Positions 1-7,627 of a DNA stretch of 14,279 bases are shown here, piece after piece (the first letter of the stretch is position 1; each line of letters starts with the position of its first letter). The notes below the pieces were generated by a model. It was not told the origin of the DNA. It saw nothing but the letters and a program-made list of their open reading frames with translations, and made no database searches. Origin of the DNA: Saccoglossus kowalevskii (lineage: Eukaryota; Hemichordata; Enteropneusta; Harrimaniidae); NCBI RefSeq assembly GCF_000003605.2, contig NW_003123905.1:304796-319074 (forward strand), given 5' to 3'. Made by a program: the position numbers and the translations under genes.

Positions 1-409
1 GCATCCTTTGACCAATCAAAAGCGTAATGCAATGAAATAAACATTTTCGAAATTATCTAACAAATATCACATGCATCCTTTGACCAATCAAAAGCGTTAA
101 TGCAATGAAATAAACATTTTCGAAATTATCTAACAAATATTACATGCATACTTTGACCAATCAAAAGCGTTAATGCAATGAAATAAACATTTTCGAAATT
201 ATCTAACAAATATCACATGCATCCTTTGACCAATCAAAAGCGTTAATGCAATGAAATAAACATTTTCGAAATTATCTAACAAATATTACATGCATGCTTT
301 GACCAATCAAAAGCGTTAATGCAATGAAATAAACATTTTCGAAATTATCTAACAAATATCACATGCATCCTTTGACCAATCAAAAGCGTTAATGCAATGA
401 AATAAACAT
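1..409. repeat. 73-bp tandem satellite array, about 5.6 copies, cut by window edge
   Basis: Copies begin at 1, 73, 146, 219, 292 and 365. All are 73 bp except the first, which is 72 bp because it lacks one T in the GCGTTAATGC segment. The last copy stops after 45 bases at AAACAT and passes abruptly into unique sequence. Each unit holds TTTGACCAATCAAAAGCG (with a CCAAT core) and the palindromes TTCGAA and ATGCAT. Copies are nearly identical; differences concentrate at the unit junctions and alternate between copies, giving a 146-bp higher-order dimer. The array starts at base 1, so it probably continues leftward. I cannot tell whether it is a free satellite or the core of a larger mobile element. 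Confidence 0.97.
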
Positions 410-1155
410 GCGTGTACATGCCAGCTCAAATTGACAAAGATATGAATCCAATTCTTACACTAATGCCGGAAGTATAATCCATCTAATATATATCCGCAAT
501 ATAGTCCTGTATTGAAATTGTTATGATGTAATCAAATTGTGCTTTGTAGTTGTGAACGAGTTGAGTATGTTATTCAATATCGCTTTCTTATTCTATTTTA
601 CTACACGGAGCTACAGGACATTACATTAACATAGTTACTGATGTACAATTATTATTTTTTCTGTCAGTCATTGCACTACAAGATTTTCAAGAAATGTAGA
701 TTGATCTTTCAAAAGATTTAATTTGTAACACCTGGAAATAACAAACATATACTTATTCCAACTGTGATATGTATAAGAAATATATGTGTAATAATCTAAA
801 TACGTAGGTAGTATTACCTAAGGGTTGTTTGTGCAACAGAAACACATAAGTAGTCTAACTAATGTATATAATTGTAGGTAAAGCGTGTAAAGTTAATTGA
901 CAATGCCAATGTCTTTGCTTTTTGTAACAGTTTGTTTTTGATTGAAAACATTCAAGGAGCAGTGGACTACACAGACTTACTGCTTGATTTACCAAATACA
1001 CTGGAATCTGTAACTACATGAATAAGTCAGCCTTGACTTTGGGCAATGACTGCTAATTTAGATTTGGTTGGTATCTCAAGAATAAAATAAAAGTTCATGC
1101 TAGATAGATATGTTGAGCGTGAAATGAAACATAGTAATATTTATTCTAAATTTAG
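410..1155. other. AT-rich non-coding stretch
   Basis: I see no supported gene, RNA or repeat here. Frames are short and stop-rich on both strands. AATAAA-type words occur near 1080-1090 but nothing upstream gives them meaning. Confidence 0.6.
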
Positions 1156-2157
1156 CAGCAAGATTTCAGAGTAATTAACACCGTAAATCAGAAATACGGT
1201 TTGACACAGGACAGACTGGATGGGCACCAACTAAGAATACGACCAGAGGGCAATACTGACAAATCAACAGATGAAGACGATGGCAATAGAGTATTACTAT
1301 CCACAGCAGCTTTACCATATGTTACCCAAGACAAAACAACAATTAAAAATTACTACTATAGAATCTCAAAATAGCATGAGGAAATTAAATATTATGCGGA
1401 TGAAACTATGTGTCATTAATTATTTTAGATAAAGATTAAAAAGGAAATTAAAGGATTTCAAGACAAGAGAGGTAAAAATCAGATCCAATGTTATATGATT
1501 TGAATAGTGATGGTAAACATTGTTTGTAGTACAAAAAAATATCATAAGGATAACGGACTTTGATGGTGAGTTTCAGAAATCATATATCAGAAATATGGAA
1601 ATGTGACATGGTAGAAAGCAATGAGCAAAAACCAAAAATCATAGTCAATATGGTCTTGGGACTAAAATAGAGAAAGATTATTAACGAACAATATAGCTGA
1701 AAAGCTTCTTGGCTGGTAGGGTACATCACCACAGTTCGTTAACCCAGAGAAGAACAACACCACACAACCATTAACATGTTATATCATTGGACGCAGTGTT
1801 AAACAGAATGTTTCTTCTTGAGACAGACATCATATTTTAGATATTATGACCCAAGTTTAAAGAGTTGAAAAGATGATTAATTAATACCTAAATACTGGCA
1901 TATAAAGATGAAGAGAGTGACAGTTATAATTAAAAATTAGATGACAGTTTTTGAGCTGCACTCATGATATTGGTACTGATGAGTTCGTCATGCAATGGAT
2001 AGATAGATGCGTATCAATTGATATATCAGAATGTAGTTATTAAAATTATCCCACCATGAATATTGGTGACATCATCATTCCTCATCATTGTCAAACAAAA
2101 GATGGAGTCATTATTAAAAAGAACATGCAATTAAAAGAACACGTGCAAGTCAGCTAA
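1156..2157 (+). pseudogene. Coding-like but stop-ridden stretch, unidentified
   Basis: One forward frame is open for 72 codons (1156-1371) with no ATG. Its composition is mixed and hydrophilic (Asp, Thr, Gln, Arg, including KYGLTQDRLDGHQLRIRPEG), unlike the Lys/Ile/Asn/Tyr-rich translations of typical AT-rich noise. After a TAG the same frame continues briefly (HEEIKYYADETMCH), and later pieces in the same frame (1681-1818 and 1957-2154) also look protein-like, separated by many stops. Two AATAAA words at 2361 and 2377 lie downstream. I do not recognise a family. At this base composition a 72-codon open run is expected by chance in a window of this size, so the call rests only on composition and frame continuity. 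It may be a very old transposon or gene relic, or nothing. Confidence 0.15.
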
Positions 2158-3090
2158 TGTTGGCATTCACAAAATTGAGTATGATTTACGGTGTCACTCA
2201 TATGTAATGTGTAGTTTATATGTTACGTAACTGTGTGTACTATATGTATAACATACATACAAATTATACCTTTATATCTGCGACCAGAAGTAACACAACA
2301 TATATTATCATTATTGCTTTATAGCTTGTCATCTTTCTGTCATAAAAATGAGAGATGTTCAATAAATTGTTGTTGTAATAAAACCTTATAACAAACTCGT
2401 TAAGTCACATGCTTATCTAAGTCACATGCTCTATTTTTTTTTGTCCATTCTTGGATTTCAATGGGGATCTTTTAATCCAGCATATTTATTATTTCTGCTG
2501 TAACCAATATCCAATTATTTCAAACATATTATTGTATGATGATATGTGGCTTAGTGTATTATGCCCATAACATCGATAAAATATTATTAAATAGTGGCCA
2601 AACATATGTGTAACCATATTTTAACTTAATATCCATTATGTGCACAGTTGATAGTGGACTGTATTTGCAATTGCATATATATGGTGAACTGCGTTTCAAC
2701 TGTTTCTCATGTATGGAATGCTGGACAATATTACATTCTCTGCAAACAGCGTATAATTGTATATGACTACAATTTTACAGGCGACACCAGATCAATATCT
2801 ATATAACAATAACTATGCCAAATAATGTTTACCTGGCATATATTTTACAATTTCATTGAATGAATGGTTGGGTTTTCTATTAATTCAAACTATTTCCTGG
2901 AATAACAGTTTCTTCAGTGGACAGACATACAACATGTATGTTCAATTCATTTGATTTCTTGTAGTTGTCAATCAATACAAATTGTAGCCGTTAGAGGACG
3001 ACATACCTAATAATGCATCCGGATAAATAGGAGCGTGTGTATAAATTATTTGAGCCCACTCAACTGATTAAACTCTGACTGATTGGTAGA
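2158..3090. other. AT-rich non-coding stretch
   Basis: No supported gene. A 13-bp direct repeat, TAAGTCACATGCT, occurs twice near 2400-2430, and two AATAAA hexamers lie at 2361-2366 and 2377-2382. Nothing else stands out. Confidence 0.55.
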
Positions 3091-3541
3091 TTGGAACAAC
3101 CTCTGGTACTCATAACAGAGAAACGGGATTGTTATTGTATGAAGTTGATTGTGATGTCACATGTGACTGAATTTTTTTTGAAATTTGCGCTTCTAGGTTC
3201 TTCTTTTTGGAAAGCATTGTGGGACTACCATCTCATGCAAGATTCAGTCTATACCATAAAAGCAATAGCATGCTAACTACGTCGCTACCAGGGTACACCC
3301 CAGGAAGTGAATCACGACGGTTGAATGTAGAAAAAGGGTGCATTATATTGCGCACACACAAACACTTATTTGTATATCCAATTAAAGGAGGAATGGGGGA
3401 TTATAATGGTGTATATTATACATTGCGCTGTCAGCCAGAATAGCTATCATTTCATTTGTTTAATGTGCGTTTGATCGTATTTGTACGTATTCGAAATTTA
3501 GTATTGATGTGCATAATACATATTTATATAGTACATTTCAG

Positions 3542-3783
3542 GAAGGTGAAAAATACGTCTGGGAAGGTGGTGGGGAAATACATGATCAGCAGAGAGCGGA
3601 TAGAGCATACCAACTACAACTAGTTAGCATGTAAGGGAAGCTGAAGACAGATATAGAACTATAGAGATTAAATAGAAAAAAAACTGGCAAATTCTTCAAC
3701 CACTTTTCCACTAAAATTCCAAAACTACCAACTGTAAGGATGGAAAATATGTTTTTGACATGTTTTATGTATCAGCATATAAC
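3542..3783 (+). pseudogene. Fragment of a Ty3/Gypsy-type Gag N-terminus (probable)
   Basis: From 3542 one frame reads EGEKYVWEGGGEIHDQQR, then RADRAYQLQLVSM, a stop, GKLKTDIEL, a stop, and on to STKIPKLPTVR; a single-base shift near 3733 gives CKDGKYVFDMFYVSAYN. The order matches the usual start of SCAN-like Gag in Ty3/Gypsy elements of marine animals: a charged helical stretch, then a PKLP motif followed by a DGK-type segment and an aromatic-rich helix. In a living element Gag forms the particle that packages element RNA. Here there are at least two stops and one frameshift, and the similarity fades after 3783, so it is a dead fragment. It is on the opposite strand from the larger Gag relic at 8154-9723 and its visible motifs differ, so it is probably a separate insertion. 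The call is pattern memory, not alignment. Confidence 0.35.
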
Positions 3784-4109
3784 ATTTCTTTCATAGTGAA
3801 CGCAAATCACATTTGACCTTAGCAAAGTGTTCAATTCCAAAATAACACCTTGTATATTAATTAAACATGCAACTATTTCTTTTAAAACTGTCGAGAGGTT
3901 CAATTTTTCCTTTTCACCAAGCCTTACAGTGGAAAAGCATACACTTTGTTTTTTGCCCTGAACTGCCTTTACTGATTGCCGATTTAGTGTTGAGATGCGG
4001 ACACAACTAGCCAATGTGTCGTAATAAGCGTAAAGGCATCTATGGCTCCAAAAATATTGATTACTTTAATCGCACCCGATAAACTCATACATATTTAGTC
4101 ACCACTGTA

Positions 4110-4406
4110 AAATCGCTATTTTTATTGTAAATACCAGGAAATATATAAAAACATGTGGGTGTCAAAATTTCGATTTGATGTAGTTATTGAGTTCGTCATA
4201 AGCAAACGAGCGCTCACACCATTGGGGTAATCGAAAACAATGGTTCAGTTATCCGGTAATTTGTGCGTGTTTTGTTTGCACGATTTGGTGGAATTGTAAA
4301 GCCACGGATAGTCTGTGCGAGGCGTGACCAAACGTCCTGTGACAAGTAACAAGATGTCGGGTCAGGTTTTTGTGCATAGAGAAGCTGCTTATGGGAGGGG
4401 CGTCAT
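4110..4406 (+). repeat. Partial, most divergent unit of the 1.15-kb tandem array
   Basis: The segment starting near 4118 (AATACCAGGAAATATATAAA, then TGTGGGTGT) matches the unit-1 segment at 4735-4768. Further on, ATCCGGTAATT and a following GCGTGTTTT match the GGGTAATTCGGCGTGTTTTT segment of unit 2 and the matching part of unit 3. TCCTGTGACAAGTAACAAG matches TCCTGTGACTGGAAATCAAA of unit 3, and GTGGGAGGGGCGTCAT matches GTGGGAGGGGGTGTCGCAT at the end of unit 3. The leader core found in the other units is missing. It joins unit 1 at the conserved ACAGTCTT word at 4407. Confidence 0.55.
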
Positions 4407-4547
4407 ACAGTCTTCGATGTAATGAGTCTGGAGTAAATTGATGCTACCACAAGTCATACATATTGGACAAATTAAAGTGATCATATATCATTTACACTCT
4501 GGAACATCAGCATATCAAATTAAAGTTTTCCATCAGTGATATATTAG

Positions 4548-4554
4548 TATAAAA
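4548..4554 (+). promoter_or_regulatory. TATA-like box upstream of the unit-1 leader ORF
   Basis: TATAAAA lies 85 bases before the ATG at 4639, a spacing that would leave a short 5' leader of some 50-60 bases. The matching places in units 2 and 3 read GATGAAAATCGTATA and GATCAAAATATATGC, so the box is not kept there. TATA-like words are common by chance in DNA this AT-rich. Confidence 0.2.
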
Positions 4555-4638
4555 TGTATATGGAATCGTTTTGTTACACATTGATGCGAATATTTTTAGT
4601 AGTCTAGTAATATGAGAAAAAACGGTATGAGTGTTGAA

Positions 4639-5550
4639 ATGAGTAAGCTACATACCAGTCTGGTTCTGCTTGTGATGGCTGCTTCTTCTTTCGTCGTAAG
4701 GAAAGGAGTGTGTTAAAATCTATATTTACGGCGAAAATACCAGGAGATATAACAACCTGTGGGTGTTTAACACCGAGTGCTGGAAACATACGCATGCATG
4801 TATGCATATCATTAGTATATAATTTCTCCGCCTAGTGATGACGTGTTCATCTTGAAATACTTTGTTTGTTACATGCTCTCATGGTACTTGATAGAAATTT
4901 GCAAGTTCCTGAAATCAGCATATGTTTACACTGTTCCATTCTTTTTGTATGGGTTATCACGATGTCAGGGCACATGTTGCAAGTAAATGTTAACACATTT
5001 ATTAATACGAAAAAGATTGGATCAGTTTCCGGATGTTTTGACTTGTTTTTGTTTTTGCTGGATTCGGGTCTTCTCTACTGGGCTCAATCATACCGCTTGT
5101 GACTATGAGTCACAGAGTTGAAAAAATATTTTCATAAATTGGCCTATACATTGTGTGGGCAAAATTTACATAAACAATGTGTAAGTCGTACAGCCCGGCT
5201 TATAGAGTATGAATAGTACAATGCCTTTGGGTGGAATGTGATGCCATTATTTTGTAGATGTGTCAATGGGTGCTGCGTTCAGTGTAATTTACTTGATGAG
5301 AAATTAGTGTGGCAGTTGTTTATAAAAAAATATCCTTTTTAATGACGTTCACAGCTAATAGTCTTTTATTCCAAAATTGAAACAAGGATTTTACAACTGC
5401 CTTATTCTTCATATTTATCTATCCAATCCCAATTTCTAGTCAGGTCAGGCATCTCAGCCTGATTTTGGTGAATATCTGTACGCAGTTTTTAGATTATATT
5501 TTTGTTGTAATATCTACATATGCTCATCTACACAGTCTTTGATAGAGTGA
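4639..5550 (+). CDS. Hypothetical two-exon small secreted peptide (exons 4639-4695 and 5440-5550)
   Basis: Exon 1 encodes MSKLHTSLVLLVMAASSFV: one Lys, then a leucine/valine core ending in small residues, the shape of a signal peptide. It stops at a GTAAGG donor (4696). Read without splicing, the frame ends six codons later at TAA 4714. The best acceptor in phase is at 5437-5439, after a long pyrimidine-rich tract ending TTTCTAG. Exon 2 stays in phase 0 for 36 codons to TGA 5548; it opens with SGQASQPDFGEY and carries an adjacent Cys pair followed six residues later by a single Cys. The product would be 55 residues, probably exported. Start choice: this is the only unit with ATG here; the TATA-like word is 85 bases upstream. 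Units 2 and 3 have ATA instead, and exon 2 is poorly kept. No canonical poly(A) signal follows. Family unknown; exon 1 is much better supported than exon 2, and transcription is unproven. Confidence 0.27.
4762..4774. repeat. Small hairpin GGTGTT/AACACC in unit 1
   Basis: GGTGTTTAACACC is a 13-base inverted repeat just inside the proposed intron. The same place in unit 2 (5917-5941) holds a longer version. Confidence 0.6.
4836..4845 (+). promoter_or_regulatory. Conserved TGATGACGTG word, unit 1
   Basis: TGATGACGTG contains the TGACGT core bound by CREB/ATF-type bZIP factors and resembles the GATGACGTG site reported for XBP1/ATF6. It is kept exactly in unit 2 (6017-6026) and unit 3 (7155-7164), inside a longer match (CTAGTGATGACGTGT in units 1 and 3). 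A regulatory role is inference. Confidence 0.3.
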
Positions 5551-5797
5551 TACAGTATGTAGTGGATCACATTTAAATATCACGTGAAGCCCTCACATTA
5601 TTTTAAGTTTACGTCTGAATTGAACAATTCAACAAAAGGTACATATTTAACGAAATACAGCCAGTATAAAGCATTTACATTCTAGAACATAAGATTTATC
5701 AAATTACAGTTTTCAATCAGTGACACAGTGATGAAAATCGTATATGCAAGCTTAGGGGTTAAAGAATATGAATCTAAAAAACGATGTGAGTTTTAAA

Positions 5798-5872
5798 ATA
5801 AGCAACTTACATCTCAGACTGGTTCTGCTTGTGATGGCTGCTTCTTCTTTCGTCGTAAGGAAAGGAGTGTGT
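5798..5872 (+). pseudogene. Unit-2 copy of the leader exon, start codon absent
   Basis: The frame equivalent to the unit-1 leader reads ISNLHLRLVLLVMAASSF with ATA (5798-5800) where unit 1 has ATG. The GTAAGG donor position is kept (5855-5860), as is the read-through TAA. The downstream region matching the proposed exon 2 (about 6668-6725) lacks the acceptor tract, has lost the codons for the Cys pair, and has an in-frame TAG. An internal ATG in the leader is kept but would give only a few residues. Either this is a decayed paralogue or unit 1 gained an ATG that the ancestor never had. Confidence 0.35.
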
Positions 5873-5916
5873 TAAAAACTATATTTACAGCGAAAATATC
5901 AGGATATATAAAAAAA

Positions 5917-5941
5917 CCTGGGGGTGTTTAAAACACCCAGG
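5917..5941. repeat. Inverted repeat in unit 2, expanded version of the unit-1 hairpin
   Basis: CCTGGGGGTGTTT is followed by AAAACACCCAGG, a near-perfect foldback with a two-base bulge. Weaker symmetry extends outward: AGGATATAT on the left and ATCCGGATATAT on the right. Confidence 0.65.
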
Positions 5942-6016
5942 GAGAATATCCGGATATATCAGACTTCTATCATCTAGTTAGTAAGCATATCATTAGTATG
6001 TCATTTTCACACCAAG

Positions 6017-6026
6017 TGATGACGTG
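6017..6026 (+). promoter_or_regulatory. Conserved TGATGACGTG word, unit 2
   Basis: Exact copy of the bZIP-type word at 4836-4845, 177 bases after the start of the GCTTCTTCTTTCG block against 155 in unit 1. Confidence 0.3.
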
Positions 6027-6835
6027 TTCATTTTTAATATTTTGTTTGTGACTTGATAGTAACGTGTATTTTCGTGAATTCGTCATTTGAAATTTGCCAT
6101 TGTTTTTAGTATATATTTTCACTATTCTCGGGTAACTGTTGTGCATGTGAATCTTTGAGGTGATATAAAAACAGTGTGACAGTGATCGGGTAATTCGGCG
6201 TGTTTTTGTAATATTGGGTGACACGTTTAATGGGTTCGTTTGTGTTCGGCAAAATCCTACCTTCTGTCACTAATATGTTCGTAGGATCAGCTGCAAAATA
6301 GTTTTGGCCAAAAAAGATAGTTGATTTTGTTAATGGTTATATAATCAGTATATAGTAGAAGATGACCACTATCTGTACGCATAGAACAGTTCACGATATA
6401 AACCTCGTTATAACGCATTCCACTACTAACACAGTGCTAATAATGCTTCACCTATTTATATCGGTTCATAGAGGCAAAGCAGTGAGTTTAGAATTATTGA
6501 TAATGGTTTCAATACACGTGTACAGAAAGCCGACACAAATACGACCGATATGTAAATAGTATTCAAAAATTCTGTTGAAATTCACATAATTTATATAAAA
6601 GTATAATTACAAATAAATTAACGAGAGACACTGCCAGATTATCATAGAATTTGTTTCTATGTTCGTAAATGTATTTTTAGATTATAATATCTACATATGC
6701 TCATCAATATAGTCTTTGATAAAATGAAATAGTATGTAGTAGATTATAGTAAAAATCATATTTTTTAAGTTTACATCTGAATTGAGTAACTCAACAAGAG
6801 CTACATATTGATAGAATTGCAACAGCATAAACAAT

Positions 6836-7279
6836 TTGCACTATAAAGCACAATATTCATCAAATTACAGTTTTCTACCAGTGACAGTGATCAAAATATA
6901 TGCAAGCTTGGAGTTAAGGAATGTGAATCTAAAAAACGATGTGAGTGTTGAAATAAGCTACTTAAATCTTCTTACATCTGAATGCTTCTTCTTTCGTCGT
7001 AAAGCAGGGAATATGTTAAAATCTATATTTACGGTGAAAATACCAGAAGACATAAAAACGAGTGCATGTTTAATGCGCATTATATACCCAGCTTTAACAG
7101 ATATCTATAATCTAGTGTGTAAGTATATCATTAGAAAATATTTTTTTCACCTAGTGATGACGTGTACATTTTTAGTATTGTGTGTGTTACTTGATAATAA
7201 TGTGTATTTTAAATTTGCCATTGTTTTTAGTATATGCTATCATAATGCTCGAGAACATGCTGTGCGTGTAGACCTTTGA
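6836..7279 (+). CDS. 147-codon ORF across tandem unit 3, doubtful
   Basis: This is the longest ATG-to-stop frame in the window. It is rich in Tyr, Phe, Cys, Ile and Leu, with a hydrophobic segment at about residues 105-135 that could span a membrane (FFHLVMTCTFLVLCVLLDNN). It crosses the leader core in a different frame from the unit-1 leader, giving CFFFRRK. The same frame is not open in units 1 and 2, so it has no paralogue support. No domain is recognised. By a rough estimate from base composition an open run this long is unusual but not impossible by chance in 14 kb. It could be a lineage-specific membrane peptide or an accidental frame created by indels in the repeat. Confidence 0.15.
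   Translation: MHYKAQYSSNYSFLPVTVIKIYASLELRNVNLKNDVSVEISYLNLLTSECFFFRRKAGNMLKSIFTVKIPEDIKTSACLMRIIYPALTDIYNLVCKYIIRKYFFHLVMTCTFLVLCVLLDNNVYFKFAIVFSICYHNAREHAVRVDL
7155..7164 (+). promoter_or_regulatory. Conserved TGATGACGTG word, unit 3
   Basis: Third exact copy of the bZIP-type word, 171 bases after the start of the GCTTCTTCTTTCG block. Confidence 0.3.
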
Positions 7280-7519
7280 GGTGATATAAAAACAGTGTCA
7301 CAGTAATCGGGTAATTCAGCGTATTTTTGCAGTTTTAATGTGTTCGTTTGTGCTGGGCAAGATCCTACACTTCCTGTGACTGGAAATCAAAGTGTTGGAA
7401 ATAATGTTTGTAGGATATGCTGCGGAATATTTCGGCCACAGTCGTTTTAGGACAGTGAGTCAATCAGTTCAGTGAGTACAAGTGGGAGGGGGTGTCGCAT
7501 GGTGGAGTCAATTGTGGCT

Positions 7520-7627
7520 ATGAAACAAGTCTATCCTTGTATTGTGATTCTTTTCTCCACTGCTTCTTTTTTCAGGAATAATTGTGGCTTGTATATTTGT
7601 ATACAACTCACAAGCAATAACTGGTGA
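7520..7627 (+). CDS. Hypothetical 35-residue peptide with signal-like N-terminus
   Basis: The ATG at 7520 opens a 35-codon frame starting MKQVYPCIVILFSTASFF. Aligned without gaps to the unit-1 leader over 18 residues, it shows mostly identical or conservative pairs (L/I, V/V, L/I, L/L, A/A, S/S, F/F), and the nucleotides ACTGCTTCTTTTTTC match GCTGCTTCTTCTTTC at 13 of 15. The C-terminal half has C-G-L-Y-I-C, resembling C-N-I-Y-I-C of the proposed unit-1 exon 2, but no intron is needed here. It could be a diverged member of the same family. The competing reading is that 7541-7575 is the pyrimidine tract of an acceptor, with an exon starting at 7576. The similarity is short and both segments are compositionally simple. 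Confidence 0.2.
   Translation: MKQVYPCIVILFSTASFFRNNCGLYICIQLTSNNW

Larger units (their letters stand above)
4407..5531 (+). repeat. Tandem array unit 1
   Basis: I set unit edges at the shared word (A)CAGTCTTYGAT, which falls at 4407, 5532 and about 6709. Inside, the order is: a segment around TCAAATTAAAGTTTTCCATCAGTGA; a TATAAAA word at 4548-4554; the leader core at 4639-4718; AAAATACCAGGAGATATA; a hairpin at 4762-4774; GCATATCATTAGTAT; and TGATGACGTG at 4836-4845. Matching anchors in unit 2 lie 1,159 bp downstream (the leader ATG position and the GCTTCTTCTTTCGTCG block). It is the only unit in which the leader frame opens with ATG. Confidence 0.8.
5532..6708 (+). repeat. Tandem array unit 2
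   Basis: It repeats the order of unit 1: ATCAAATTACAGTTTTCAATCAGTGA, CTAAAAAACGATGTGAG at 5774, the leader core at 5798-5877, the hairpin at 5917-5941, and TGATGACGTG at 6017. The bases at 5819-5877 are identical to 4660-4718 over 59 positions, while the flanks match only loosely. The stretch 5970-6340 matches unit 3 better than unit 1 (GAGGTGATATAAAAACAGTG is exact in both), so units 2 and 3 are the closer pair downstream of the core. Confidence 0.8.
6709..7510 (+). repeat. Tandem array unit 3, shortened
   Basis: It opens with AGTCTTTGATAAAATGAAAT and follows the unit order: ATCAAATTACAGTTTTCTACCAGTGA, CTAAAAAACGATGTGAG at 6929, GCTTCTTCTTTCGTCGTAA at 6984, AAAATACCAGAAGACATAAA, TGATGACGTG at 7155, GAGGTGATATAAAAACAGTG, and GTGGGAGGGGGTGTCGCAT near the end. 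About 15 bases of the leader core are missing compared with units 1 and 2. The unit ends near 7510, where TGGAGTCAATTGTGGC resembles TGGAGTAAATTGATGC just after the partial unit. Confidence 0.75.

Noticed and set aside
1-409. CRISPR-like array from regular direct repeats
   Set aside because: Units abut with no variable spacers; this is a satellite in eukaryotic DNA.
1976-2000. CTGATGAG word suggestive of a hammerhead ribozyme
   Set aside because: The stem II hairpin is not followed by GAAA, and no closing stems could be found.
3091-3443. Two overlapping plus-strand frames of 61 and 78 codons
   Set aside because: The second has a pleasant composition (GYTPGSESRRLNVEKG), but runs of this length are expected by chance here, and no domain or splice context supports them.
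4866-5102. 78-codon plus-strand frame in unit 1
   Set aside because: Not conserved in units 2 and 3, and it lies within the proposed intron; hydrophobic composition follows from T-rich sequence.
5970-6224. 84-codon minus-strand frame in unit 2
   Set aside because: Antisense to the tandem unit, not open in units 1 or 3, and Lys/Asn/Ser/Thr-rich as expected from AT-rich noise.
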